Source: Modicisalibacter coralii (GTDB taxonomy: Bacteria; Pseudomonadota; Gammaproteobacteria; Pseudomonadales; Halomonadaceae). Taken from it: a DNA stretch of 64,000 bases. Below, one piece after another: positions 47,177-55,840 of the stretch. The stretch's first letter is position 1. The number at the start of each line of letters is the position of its first letter. The position numbers were made by a program, and so were the translations under genes. The DNA lies in assembly GCF_004117855.1 (NCBI RefSeq), contig NZ_QWBW01000014.1, positions 1 to 64,000 on the forward strand. Reading direction: 5' to 3'. The notes beneath the pieces are model-generated. The model searched no databases. It saw nothing but the letters and a program-made list of their open reading frames with translations, and was not told the DNA's origin.

Positions 47177-47809
47177 ATGCACTCACCCACTCGGGGAATC
47201 GCTGCCTGCCTGCTCTGTCTTGCCCTCGCGCTCCCGGGCATCGCCGCGGCCGACGCGCCCTCCCCGAAGGCGGTCATCGCCGAAAGAAAGGCGGAGAACC
47301 TGCAGGACAGCGCCGCCTCCGATGGCGACGGCAAGCCGCCCACCAGGGCCGAGCTGATCACCCCACCCGGCGTCCAGGCCGTCGACCCCGCCGGTGAAGC
47401 GCCGCTCGACGACCCCATTACCTGTCTGGCGCGTTCCATCTACTGGGAGGCCCGCGGCACCGAGGCCACCGACATGGAAGCCGTCGCCAACGTGGTAATG
47501 AACCGACTCGGCAGCCCGGGGTTCCCCGATACTGTCTGCGGCGTGGTCAAGCAGGGCTCGGAACAGGGCAGTTGCCAGTTCTCGTGGTGGTGCGACGGGC
47601 GTGCCGACGATGCCAGGGAGGACACCGCCTACGACACGGCCAAGGAGGTCGCACGCAAGGCGCTCAACGGGCAACTGAAAGATCGGACCGGCGGCGCACT
47701 GTTCTTCCATCACCGCAATGCGGCACCCTACTGGTCGAAGCAGTTCACCCAGACCTTCGAGGCTGGCGACTTCATCTTCTATCGGCCGGAGGGCGACTGC
47801 CCCTGCTGA
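47177..47809 (+). CDS. SleB-like cell wall hydrolase
   Basis: A 210-residue exported protein with signal peptide (about 1-25, ...GIAAADA). The hydrolase-2 domain begins near residue 80: CLARSIYWEARGTEATDMEAVANVVMNRL contains the catalytic glutamate, followed by FPDTVCGVVKQG, CQFSWWCDG and FFHHRNAAPYW. It is a predicted lytic transglycosylase or amidase acting on peptidoglycan in the periplasm. The ATG at 47177 has CAGGAG upstream. Confidence 0.88.
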   Translation: MHSPTRGIAACLLCLALALPGIAAADAPSPKAVIAERKAENLQDSAASDGDGKPPTRAELITPPGVQAVDPAGEAPLDDPITCLARSIYWEARGTEATDMEAVANVVMNRLGSPGFPDTVCGVVKQGSEQGSCQFSWWCDGRADDAREDTAYDTAKEVARKALNGQLKDRTGGALFFHHRNAAPYWSKQFTQTFEAGDFIFYRPEGDCPC

Positions 47810-47879
47810 TGATCGCCGGCACGGCGAGGCGAGAAAGGAGACGCCGCGGGATCACCACGGCGCCGTAGGTAGCGCCCGA

Positions 47880-48083
47880 TCAGGCGACGGTGTTGATGCG
47901 GGTACCGACGGTGCCGGTCGTGGCCAGCTGGTTCTGCGGAGTCACGGAGTCCATCAGTTGTTCCATCTGTGACGCTTGCGTATCCAGCGCCTGCTTGAGC
48001 AGGCTCGTCTGGGCCTGCTGGTCGGCATTGAACTGCTGAAGGGCCACGGCCGTGCCCACGGTGGCGTTGACGGATGTATCCAC
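47880..48083 (-). CDS. YjfB family protein
   Basis: A 67-residue small protein (MDTSVNATVGTAVALQQF...LLKQALDTQASQMEQLMDSV) matching the YjfB/putative motility protein family. Its function is unknown; the family often occurs in flagellated bacteria. No flagellar genes are nearby. The tail QNQLATTGTVGTRINTVA resembles flagellin-like ends. Confidence 0.75.
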   Translation of the reverse strand: MDTSVNATVGTAVALQQFNADQQAQTSLLKQALDTQASQMEQLMDSVTPQNQLATTGTVGTRINTVA

Positions 48084-48360
48084 GTTGCGAACCTCGGCAT
48101 CGGTGAGTGTATGTCGAACCTACACCCTGTCTATCGGCATCGCCACGCCCAACCTTAGCGCGGATACGAAATACCAACACGAGCGCCTCGACCGTGACAT
48201 CCCGCTTCCCGAACGCCGCTCGCCGATGGCGTCGGGTCGCGATCACGCCCTAGCCTCATGAGATAACATTATGGAATCCAATTAATAATAAACATGAATT
48301 GTTTTTATAAAAGGAGCGCTATACCGTCACTCGACCCCCGAAGCGACGAGTACCAAGGCG

Positions 48361-49578
48361 ATGACGACGCCCCCGAGCCGAACGAACGGCGGTTGGCAGA
48401 TGAACCTTTGGATCAGCGGTGGCGGAGCCTTCATCAATGTCGTGGCGATGACATTGATGTTGCCTTTCCTGCCCGCCTACCTGGAGACCCTGGACGATTA
48501 CTCCACAGACGCGGTGTATCTCTGGTCAGGGGCGATCTATTCGGCGACCTTCATCACCGCGGCCTTGCTCGCGCCGCTGTGGGGAAAGCTATCCGATCGT
48601 TACGGCTGCCGTCTCAACCTGGTCCGCGCCAGCCTGGGCATGTTCGTCTGCATGACGCTGATGGGGCTGGCGACCAGCGCCTGGCAACTGGCATTGCTGC
48701 GCCTGCTGACCGGCGTGGCCGGCGGCTACGCGTCCGGCGCGACCATCCTGATGGCCCGGGAGGCGCCCGCCGAGCGCAGTGGCTACGCACAGGGCGCCCT
48801 CTCGGCCTGCATCCTCGCGGGCAGCCTTGTCGGCCCCGCCCTGGGCGGCATCCTCGCCGCTCATGTGGGGATGCGCGAGGCCCTGTTGATCACCGGCAGC
48901 CTGATCTTCGTCAACGTCCTGGCGACCGCCCTGCTGATTCGCGAGCGAGTACCGCCGGGGCGCCGCGTTTCCCAGGCCGACTCCCGCCCCGCGACGACTC
49001 GGGTACGACCGGCCATGCTTGCGGTGCTGGTGGCCACCGCGGGCCTGATGGTCGCTACCCTGTCGATCGAGCCGATCATCTCGACGGTCGTCGCCGGACT
49101 GGACAACCACGGCCTGGCGATGGCCTCGGCGGCCGGCCTGGTACTCTCCGCCACGGCGCTGGGCAGCCTGATCTCGTCGCTGAGGCTCGGTACCCTCGCC
49201 GACCGTTACGGCGCCCGACGTGTCGCCATCGCCGGCCTGTTGGTCAGCATCGCCTGCATCGTGCCTCAGGCCTTCGTCGACGATCTGATCACGCTGACAG
49301 CGCTGCGTTTCGCGATGGGGCTCGCGCTCGGCGGCGTGCTGCCCTGCCTGAAAGCGGCCCTGCGAGAACTCGGCAATGACGCTGCCCAGCTCGGCGTGGT
49401 GCTGGGCTGGTCGACCGCCTTTCAATACCTCGGTCAGGTACTCGGCCCGCTGCTCGGCAGCATCATCGCCGCCGGATGGGGTATGCCCCATGTCTTCGTG
49501 GCGACGGCGCTGGTGTCGCTGGCCTGTGCCCTGCTGCTAGCGGCCATTCGCGACGAGACGGCCCCGGCTACCGCGTGA
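48361..49578 (+). CDS. MFS multidrug efflux transporter (MdtG-like)
   Basis: A 405-residue, 12-helix MFS protein. Helix 2-3 loop APLWGKLSDRYGCRLNLV is the MFS motif A, and GVAGGYASGATILMAREAPAERSGYAQG lies in the 4-5 region. The DHA1 drug:H+ antiporter class is likely. Upstream (48250-48340) is unusually AT-rich and should carry the promoter. The start at 48361 (MTTPPSR) follows AAGGCG; 48400 (MNLWISG) is possible. Confidence 0.87.
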   Translation: MTTPPSRTNGGWQMNLWISGGGAFINVVAMTLMLPFLPAYLETLDDYSTDAVYLWSGAIYSATFITAALLAPLWGKLSDRYGCRLNLVRASLGMFVCMTLMGLATSAWQLALLRLLTGVAGGYASGATILMAREAPAERSGYAQGALSACILAGSLVGPALGGILAAHVGMREALLITGSLIFVNVLATALLIRERVPPGRRVSQADSRPATTRVRPAMLAVLVATAGLMVATLSIEPIISTVVAGLDNHGLAMASAAGLVLSATALGSLISSLRLGTLADRYGARRVAIAGLLVSIACIVPQAFVDDLITLTALRFAMGLALGGVLPCLKAALRELGNDAAQLGVVLGWSTAFQYLGQVLGPLLGSIIAAGWGMPHVFVATALVSLACALLLAAIRDETAPATA

Positions 49579-49580
49579 GC

Positions 49581-50276
49581 TCAGTCGTCCAGCGCGAAGG
49601 CGAGCGCTGCCCGGGCGTGCAGGTCGGTGGTATCGAACAGCGGCAACGCGGTGTGCGCCTGCTGTACCAGCAAAGCGATCTCGGTGCAGCCCAGGATCAC
49701 GCCCTCGGCCCCCCGCGAGGCCAGCGCGTCGATGATCGCCAGATAGCGCTCGCGGGAGGCGTCGTCGATGGTCCCCAGTACCAGCTCCTGGAAGATGATG
49801 TCGTGAACGGCCTGCCGCGCTTCGCTGTCGGGGACCACGACCTCGATGCCGTGACGCTGCTCCAGGCGTTCCCGATAGAAAGGCTGCTCCATGGTGAAGC
49901 GCGTTCCCAGCAGGCCGACGCGGCTAACCCCCGCGTCGCGCAGCGCCGCTCCCGTGGCGTCGGCGATATGCAGCAGCGGAATGTCGATGGCGGTCTCGAT
50001 CGCCTCGGCGACGCAATGCATGGTGTTGGTGGCCAGCACCAGGCAATCGGCGCCGCCCGCCTCGACCTGGCGCGCCGAGGCCGCCAGGTAGCGTCCGGCC
50101 GCGTCCCAGTCGCCGGCCCGCTGCAGCGCCTCGATGTCGGCGAAGTCGACGCTGACCAGGCACACGCGGGCCGAATGGAAGCCGCCCAGACGGGCCTTGA
50201 CGCCCTCGTTGAGCAGTCGGTAATAGCTCTGGGTCGACTCCCAGCTCATCCCACCGAGCACACCGATGGTCTTCAT
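49581..50276 (-). CDS. Aspartate/glutamate racemase family protein
   Basis: A 231-residue PLP-independent racemase. The two catalytic cysteine regions are ADCLVLATNTMHC and GVILGCTEIALLV, with the start motif IGVLGGMSWESTQSYYR. It resembles E. coli YgeA (broad amino acid racemase). It is convergent with the MFS gene, two bases apart. The start at 50276 (MKTIGVL) has GGAGAGAC upstream on the minus strand. Confidence 0.92.
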   Translation of the reverse strand: MKTIGVLGGMSWESTQSYYRLLNEGVKARLGGFHSARVCLVSVDFADIEALQRAGDWDAAGRYLAASARQVEAGGADCLVLATNTMHCVAEAIETAIDIPLLHIADATGAALRDAGVSRVGLLGTRFTMEQPFYRERLEQRHGIEVVVPDSEARQAVHDIIFQELVLGTIDDASRERYLAIIDALASRGAEGVILGCTEIALLVQQAHTALPLFDTTDLHARAALAFALDD

Positions 50277-50396
50277 GCTTGTCTCTCCTTGGATAGGTAT
50301 TCCAGTGCATGGGGCGACGACGGGACCGATCCCTTGGTTCCGTCGTCGATGGGGCATGGAGTCGCCGCGACCGCCCCCCCGGCGGCCGCGGCCACG

Positions 50397-50669
50397 CTAG
50401 GTCAGCGCCGCGCCACAGTGGGGACAGTATCCCCCTTCGTCGCGGTTGCCGGCCACCCGCGGCGTGCCGGTGAGCGGCAGTTCACGCACCTCGACGCGCG
50501 CGGCGAAGGCCTCGGGGTCGAGCGGCCTGACGGCGCCGGCCTCGACGTGCAGGCCGACATCGCGCAGCAGGCGCGCGTCGAGATGGGCCAGCGACTCGAG
50601 GGTCACGCGACCACGGCGACGGGCATGCAGCGCACGTGCGATGTTGCGGTAGAGTGTTGCCAGAATCAT
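50397..50669 (-). CDS. DUF1127 protein with C-terminal CPHCG motif
   Basis: A 90-residue protein. The first half (LESLAHLDARLLRDVGL) is the DUF1127 motif. The tail ends YCPHCGAALT, a single Cys-x-x-Cys knuckle of zinc-ribbon type not usual in this family. Two chains would be needed to complete a four-cysteine site. Start 50669 (MILATLYRN) has CAGGAGAC upstream on the minus strand. Confidence 0.65.
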   Translation of the reverse strand: MILATLYRNIARALHARRRGRVTLESLAHLDARLLRDVGLHVEAGAVRPLDPEAFAARVEVRELPLTGTPRVAGNRDEGGYCPHCGAALT

Positions 50670-51028
50670 GGGTCGGTCTCCTGTCGGGAGGCCGGGATCC
50701 TGGCGGGGCAAAGAGAGATGGCTGGTGAGAAATCACTCGGGGCCGCGGTAGGATCCGCGGCCGGGAAAGTCAGACTCGATCGACGGCACACGGACGGACG
50801 CACATACGTGGGTCACGATGATTCATGACTCGGTACGTGGCGTTGGTCCAGGTGGCCCGGGATAGCATCATGTCGAGGTCCGACGGGTGGTTGACGAAAA
50901 GCGATGGCCTTATCGACCATCGCTCATTCATTAGAACCATCCCTTATGAACGGCGTCAACCGGCACGATTCGCGAACCGCCCGCTCAGGCTCTATCATGA
51001 CGCCCTTCCGGAATCCGTGGAGCCGTGA
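50670..51028. other. Intergenic region between DUF1127 gene and nfo
   Basis: 359 bp, no supportable gene. It contains GGCCGCGG-TAGGAT-CCGCGGCC (50741-50762) and AGCGATGG-N9-CCATCGCT (50900-50924), the latter followed by TTTTCG on the minus strand. The promoters of both divergent genes must lie here. Confidence 0.5.
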
Positions 51029-51886
51029 ATGAAGCACATCGGAGCCCATGTCAGCGCCGCCGGCGGCCCGGCGAAAGCCATCGAGCGCGCCGTCGAGATC
51101 GGCGCCGACGCCCTGGCGCTGTTCACCAAGAACCAGCGCCGCTGGCACGCCAAGCCGTTGAGCGAAACCGCCATCGCCGAGTTTCGCGAGGCCTGCGCCC
51201 ATCATGGCTTCGGTCCGGGGCAGATCCTTCCCCACGACAGCTACCTGATCAACCTCGGTCACCCCGAGCGCGACGGCCTGGAGAAATCGCGGGCGGCGTT
51301 CCTCGACGAATGCCGGCGTTGCGAGCAGCTCGGCCTCACGCTGCTCAACTTCCATCCCGGCAGCCATCTGGGGCGGATCAGCGAGGACGACTGCCTGGCA
51401 CGCATCGCCGAGTCGATCAACTGGGCCCATGCGCAGACCGAGTCGGTCGTCGCGGTGATCGAGAACACCGCCGGCCAGGGCACCAACCTCGGCCACCGCT
51501 TCGAGCATCTGGCGGCGATCATCGAGCAAGTCGACGACAAGTCCCGCGTCGGCGTGTGCATCGATACCTGCCATGCCTTCGCCGCCGGCTACGACCTGCG
51601 CAGCGCGCAAGCGACCACCGCCACGCTCGACGAATTTGGCGAGGTGGTCGGCTTCGACTACCTGCGCGGCATGCATCTCAACGACGCCAAGAGCGCGTTC
51701 GCCAGCCGCGTCGATCGGCATCACAGCCTCGGCCATGGCAATATCGGCCTCGAGGGCTTCACGACCCTGATGCGCGACCCGCGGCTCGATGGGATTCCGC
51801 TGATTCTGGAAACCATCGAGCCAGCGCTGTGGTCGGAAGAGATCGCCTGGCTGCGCGCCCAACAGGCCATGCCTCGGCCCGCCTGA
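51029..51886 (+). CDS. nfo: Endonuclease IV (AP endonuclease)
   Basis: A 285-residue metal-dependent TIM-barrel enzyme that incises DNA 5' to abasic sites. Family signatures are [45 protein letters not shown] and [17 protein letters not shown]; all three zinc-ligand regions are intact. GGAG precedes the ATG. A small membrane protein gene follows after 18 bases, probably co-transcribed. Confidence 0.96.
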   Translation: MKHIGAHVSAAGGPAKAIERAVEIGADALALFTKNQRRWHAKPLSETAIAEFREACAHHGFGPGQILPHDSYLINLGHPERDGLEKSRAAFLDECRRCEQLGLTLLNFHPGSHLGRISEDDCLARIAESINWAHAQTESVVAVIENTAGQGTNLGHRFEHLAAIIEQVDDKSRVGVCIDTCHAFAAGYDLRSAQATTATLDEFGEVVGFDYLRGMHLNDAKSAFASRVDRHHSLGHGNIGLEGFTTLMRDPRLDGIPLILETIEPALWSEEIAWLRAQQAMPRPA

Positions 51887-51904
51887 TTCGACACAAGGAC
51901 CCCC

Positions 51905-52198
51905 ATGCGAGAAGACGGATTCTTCAACTGGCTGGGCGAAACGCTCGGCGACGCCATTCACGCCCTCGTCGAGCTGCTGCGCTCGCTGTTCGGTGGCCTC
52001 TACTTCGCCCTTCACGACTTCCTCGAGGGGCTGACCGGCTCGCTGGGGATCAGCGCCTCGCTGTTCAGCCTGATCGTGCTGGTCATCGGCCTGCTGCTGC
52101 TCTACAAGGGACTACGCGCCTTCCTGCGCGGCAGTGTCGTCGGCGGCCTTTGCTGGGTGCTGATCGGCCTGTTCGTGCTGGGCTGGCTGATCGCCTGA
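51905..52198 (+). CDS. Small membrane protein of unknown function
   Basis: A 97-residue protein with an amphipathic N-terminal half and two strongly hydrophobic helices near the C-terminus (SLFSLIVLVIGLLLLYKG and VVGGLCWVLIGLFVLGWLI). No recognised family. It lies 18 bases downstream of nfo, suggesting co-transcription rather than related function. Confidence 0.6.
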   Translation: MREDGFFNWLGETLGDAIHALVELLRSLFGGLYFALHDFLEGLTGSLGISASLFSLIVLVIGLLLLYKGLRAFLRGSVVGGLCWVLIGLFVLGWLIA

Positions 52199-52323
52199 AT
52201 GGGCCCGGCCGATCGCTCGCCACCCCCGGCAAGGGCGCCGCATTCGCCAGCGGCCCCCTCATCGTGTTGAACTACCTTGAACCCGAGTCCTTCCACCATC
52301 CGACGACAAGGAGTCCCCTCGCC

Positions 52324-52845
52324 ATGCTCGAACGCCTGACCCGCCGCCTGCTGGCCACCGCCCTGATACTGATGGCCATGGCCCCGGTGGCCTTCGCCCA
52401 GCAGCAGGGTGCCAACGGTGCCAACGTCAAGACCCAGCGCTTCCAGGACTGGGAGGTGCGCTGCCCGACCGATCCCACCCAGGGCAACTGCACCATGACT
52501 CAGTTGATCGACAACCCCGGGGGCAACGAGCCGGTGATGCGCGTTGTGATCGCCTATCCGCCCCAGATCGACGGGCCGGCGATGGTCTTCCTGCTGCCGC
52601 TGGGCGTGCGCCTCGCCCCGGGCCTGCAACTGACCATCGATAACAGCAAGCCGCTCAAGTTCCCCTATCAGGTCTGCGTGCCGGATGGCTGCCGGGCGGA
52701 CATCCCGGTCAAGCCGGAGCTGCTCAACCAGCTGCGCAGCGGCAGCAAGGCGACCGTGAGCCTGATCGGTCCCGACGGCCAGCGCATGGACCTCGACATC
52801 TCGCTGATGGGCTTTACCGACGCCAGCCAGCGGATCGCCCGCTGA
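52324..52845 (+). CDS. Invasion-associated locus B (IalB) family protein
   Basis: A 173-residue exported protein with signal peptide (about 1-26, ...APVAFAQ). The IalB domain follows (RFQDWEVRCPTD...CTMTQLID..., then QVCVPDGCRADIPV with paired cysteines likely disulfide-bonded). The family is periplasmic or surface associated and of unclear biochemical role outside Bartonella. It stands alone and is followed by a hairpin at 52872. Confidence 0.87.
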   Translation: MLERLTRRLLATALILMAMAPVAFAQQQGANGANVKTQRFQDWEVRCPTDPTQGNCTMTQLIDNPGGNEPVMRVVIAYPPQIDGPAMVFLLPLGVRLAPGLQLTIDNSKPLKFPYQVCVPDGCRADIPVKPELLNQLRSGSKATVSLIGPDGQRMDLDISLMGFTDASQRIAR

Positions 52846-52871
52846 CCCCGAGCGGCCGCGTCATGCCGCCG

Positions 52872-52900
52872 GACGACGGCCCCGCGATGGGGCCGTCGTC
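52872..52900 (+). terminator. Terminator after the IalB gene
   Basis: Twelve-bp perfect arms GACGACGGCCCC and GGGGCCGTCGTC around GCGAT. No T-run, but strong stem and right position. Confidence 0.7.
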
Positions 52901-52984
52901 GCTTCCCGCCCGGCTTCACCGCCCCCCGCACCGCTCGCCCTTCCCGATGACGCGCTCTCGGCACAAGGTCGCAGCGACTCGCGA

Positions 52985-53015
52985 TTGCCAACCGAAATGC
53001 CAACCAATATCATTT
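52985..53015 (+). promoter_or_regulatory. Promoter with overlapping Fur box
   Basis: -35 TTGCCA (52985-52990), 17-base spacer, -10 TATCAT (53008-53013); each box matches consensus at five of six positions. A 21-bp Fur-like box at 52995-53015 (AAATGCCAAC at its left, ATATCATTT at its right) matches the symmetric Fur consensus at 16 of 20 positions by my count. It covers the -10 box, so Fe-Fur would block the polymerase. Confidence 0.72.
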
Positions 53016-53113
53016 GATGCTCATCACGCTTGCGCGGCCATCGCTCCTTCGTCTTGCCGTGCCGGGCGTGTCGATCATCGCGACACTCATCATCGGGATA
53101 CGAAAGGAACACC

Positions 53114-55141
53114 ATGAAACGCACAACACTGGTGGTTGCGCCCTGGCTGCTGGCCTGCGCGTCGGCCCAGGCCGGCGTCACGGTCAACGTCGACGACGAC
53201 ACCTTCGAGGTCGGACCGGGCATGCTGGCCTATACCGAATTCGAACTCTCCGGGGAGCCCCTGGCCGAGTCGCTGGGTCTCGACCTCGACATCCTCGACC
53301 CCAATGCCATCGACCAGCCCACGGCGTTCGACTACACCGCCGGCATCGAGAGCTACGAGTACTCCGAAGAGGCCATGTACGCGGTCAACTACCAGTCGCG
53401 AATGGGCCCGCACCTCGCCAACGGCCCGCGCAACCAGGCCCGCGGCGGTAGTCTCGAGGATCTCGGCAAGCGGGTGATCGGCCTGAGCCAGGCCGTCGGC
53501 TATCCCACCGACGAGATCCCCCTGAACCTCTACCCGATCAGCCTGCCGCTGCGCGCCGGCGTGCCCGCCTTCGCCGGCAAGGTCGACACCAGCGTCGTCA
53601 ACCACGATGAAGTCACCACCGCCGGCGGCGAGACGGTGCAGACCGACATCCCCGCCTACAGCCGCGACTTCGCCAGCCTGGCCTGGGATCCCGCGCAGAT
53701 GGACGATCAGCTGAGCCCGGCGGCGATCGGCGGCATGCTGCTCAAGGAAGTCATGTGGTCGCAGGACTTCCTGGGCGGCATGCACACCACCGACGGCGAC
53801 GAGGAAACCGCCGCCCGGTCCGCCGACATGGACCAGGACGGCACCTACGCCCTGGGGGTCTCCTCGGTCGACGGCTTCAACGGCATGCTGCTCACCGAGA
53901 TCTCGCTGGACAAGATGGCCCTGCTCCAGAACCGGCTGGCCTACGATGGCGAGTCGCTCGGCGCCGAGGTGAGTCCTGACTACGACCCCGCCGAGCAGCC
54001 GGTGTGGTTCCCGCATCGCATCGACACCCGCCTCGTCCAGCAGCAGGGCGTCAACGCCCTCGGCGAACTGAGCGTCGCCGATGCCAGCTCGCAGCTGCGC
54101 GACGAATGGATGCTGCTGTGGCCGCTCGCCGAGTACTACGGCTTCACCGACCAGCGCGACGCCAACCAGTCGCAGAACCCGGCCTTCCTCGCCGTGTTCG
54201 ACGGCCAGCCGTTCAAGGCCACCGCCGAGGCCAATCGCGACGACGACACCAGCAACGACGTCGTCGGCGACGACGCCTTCTCGCTGGCCAGCAATCTCGC
54301 GCACCTGGTCTTCAGCAACCTCGATGCACTGCACTTCGACGATGAGGCCGGCACCCTGGTCGATACCTGGCAGGACGGCGAGCGCGGCCAGCACGTCACC
54401 ACCTTCGACGCCGCCTATAGCCTGGTGGCGCTGGACATCTACCATCGCGCCCAGAGCGCGCAGCCGGTCGGCTACGCCAGCGCCGAGGCCGCGGCCTCCG
54501 AAATCGAGACCGACCTCGGCGAACGCGCCCTGACAATGCTCCGTCGTCAGGCCGACTTCCTGCTCGCCAACGCCTTCACCGACGATGGCCTGGTCAGCGA
54601 CGGCCTGACTCTGGACGGCGACGCCGTGACAGCCGACGACGGCCAGTCGCTGGCCACCCAGTTCGCCATGCTGCGCGGCCTGGGGGCGGCCTTCGCCGCG
54701 ACCAAGGACGCCAAGTACCGCGACGCCGGGCGCAAGCTGTATCTCGCCATCGACGAGCAACTCTACGATGACGCCGTGGGCACCTGGGCCACCCGGCCCG
54801 GCGAGCCCACCGTGCACACCCCGCTGAGCGAGGCGGCGATCTCCGGCGGGCTGCGCAGCGCCATGCTGCAGTTCCGCAACGAAGGCCAGGAAAACGCCGC
54901 GGCCCTGGAACTCGGCCCGCTGACCCAGCGCTACGTGAGCTGGTTCCGCACCGTGCACAACGGCCCGAGTCTCGACGGCGGCATGCAGCTCGCCGAATGG
55001 GGCACCGACACCGGCGAGCACGTGATCCCCGGCAAGGGCGGCGATACCGACGACGACCACGTCCCGCAGGTCACCGCCGCCGGCGATGGCAACGGCATGG
55101 CCGCGGTCATGGCCGCCAAGGCGACGGTCGCGGCCGACTGA
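53114..55141 (+). CDS. Exported acidic protein of unknown fold, iron-regulated
   Basis: A 675-residue protein with a signal peptide (cleavage about residue 20, ...ASAQA|GVTV). The mature protein is strongly acidic and helical in its second half, with repeated aromatic/helix patterns (LMLLWPLAEYYGF-like WMLLWPLAEYYGF, FDAAYSLVALDIYHRA, MLRRQADFLLANAFTDDGL) that suggest an alpha-toroid fold as in glycoside hydrolases or protein-bound enzymes. I do not recognise the family. No haem motif or lipobox is present. A Fur-like box overlaps its promoter and a terminator separates it from the cytochrome/FTR1 operon, which has its own Fur-like box. It would be a periplasmic or secreted partner in iron acquisition. 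Confidence 0.7.
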   Translation: MKRTTLVVAPWLLACASAQAGVTVNVDDDTFEVGPGMLAYTEFELSGEPLAESLGLDLDILDPNAIDQPTAFDYTAGIESYEYSEEAMYAVNYQSRMGPHLANGPRNQARGGSLEDLGKRVIGLSQAVGYPTDEIPLNLYPISLPLRAGVPAFAGKVDTSVVNHDEVTTAGGETVQTDIPAYSRDFASLAWDPAQMDDQLSPAAIGGMLLKEVMWSQDFLGGMHTTDGDEETAARSADMDQDGTYALGVSSVDGFNGMLLTEISLDKMALLQNRLAYDGESLGAEVSPDYDPAEQPVWFPHRIDTRLVQQQGVNALGELSVADASSQLRDEWMLLWPLAEYYGFTDQRDANQSQNPAFLAVFDGQPFKATAEANRDDDTSNDVVGDDAFSLASNLAHLVFSNLDALHFDDEAGTLVDTWQDGERGQHVTTFDAAYSLVALDIYHRAQSAQPVGYASAEAAASEIETDLGERALTMLRRQADFLLANAFTDDGLVSDGLTLDGDAVTADDGQSLATQFAMLRGLGAAFAATKDAKYRDAGRKLYLAIDEQLYDDAVGTWATRPGEPTVHTPLSEAAISGGLRSAMLQFRNEGQENAAALELGPLTQRYVSWFRTVHNGPSLDGGMQLAEWGTDTGEHVIPGKGGDTDDDHVPQVTAAGDGNGMAAVMAAKATVAAD

Positions 55142-55161
55142 CACGCCACCCCGCCCGACCG

Positions 55162-55187
55162 AAGGCCGCCCCACCGGGCGGCCTTTT
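55162..55187 (+). terminator. Intrinsic terminator after the exported protein gene
   Basis: AAGGCCGCCC-CACC-GGGCGGCCTT followed by TT, 20 bases past the stop codon. It separates this transcript from the downstream operon. Confidence 0.88.
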
Positions 55188-55270
55188 GCGTTGGCGGCCG
55201 TCGCGACATGCGTCAGGTCAAGGAACCTTGCGCCACGCCGAAGGTCGAGCAGAAAAGAACAAGCGAATAA

Positions 55271-55291
55271 GAATGAGGGTTGATATCATCT
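55271..55291 (+). promoter_or_regulatory. Candidate Fur box of the cytochrome/FTR1 operon
   Basis: The 21 bases match the symmetric Fur consensus at 13 of 20 positions (GAATGA on the left, TATCAT on the right). They include a -10-like TATCAT (55284-55289), as at the other Fur box. No clear -35 is seen. Confidence 0.5.
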
Positions 55292-55330
55292 AGTCTCCCA
55301 GCAGAGAACGGTTATCGCGCACAGCTCGAC

Positions 55331-55840
55331 ATGACGACGTTGCCCACCCGACTGACATCGCGCTCCCCGCTGCCCGAGGCCGCCGCCGGGTACTGGTGGC
55401 GGCTGGCCTATCGTCATCGCGCCGCGGAGTGGACCCTCTACGCCCTGCTGCTCACCGGCCTGCCGCTGGTCGCCTGGTGGGCGGCGGACTGGCCGTTGCA
55501 GCGCTGGTCGCTGGCCCTGCACGGCCTGCTCGGCATGTTCGGCGCGCCACTCGTGGTGGCGCCCTTCTGGCTCGCTCACCGGCGGCTCTTGCAGACCTCG
55601 CGCAAGGCCTTCCTGCGCGTCACCGGCCGGCTGATGGAAATTCTCCTGCTGATCATCGCCGTCAGCGGCGTCTATCTGGTGGGGTGGGGCAATCGTGGCG
55701 ACACGCTGGGTGCCGTCATGCACTGGGCCCACCTGATCGCCACCCTGACCTTCGCCCCGCTGCTGCTGCGTCACGCCTTCCGCTGGTCGGTACTGCGCCC
55801 GCTGTGGCGGCGTCTGGGCTGGCTGCGGACGACGCCATGA
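55331..55840 (+). CDS. Four-helix b-type cytochrome (b561-like)
   Basis: A 169-residue inner-membrane protein with four predicted helices. Helix 2 has histidines at both ends (LHGLLGMFGAPL...WLAH) and helix 4 likewise (HWAHLIATLTFAPLLLRH). This is the pattern of di-haem cytochrome b561/CybB and formate-dehydrogenase gamma-type proteins that pass electrons between quinones and periplasmic cytochromes. Its stop overlaps the start of the multihaem cytochrome gene (ATGA), so the two are probably a redox pair. The start is uncertain: ATG 55331 has a weak ribosome site; a TTG at 55280 would overlap the Fur box. Confidence 0.72.
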   Translation: MTTLPTRLTSRSPLPEAAAGYWWRLAYRHRAAEWTLYALLLTGLPLVAWWAADWPLQRWSLALHGLLGMFGAPLVVAPFWLAHRRLLQTSRKAFLRVTGRLMEILLLIIAVSGVYLVGWGNRGDTLGAVMHWAHLIATLTFAPLLLRHAFRWSVLRPLWRRLGWLRTTP

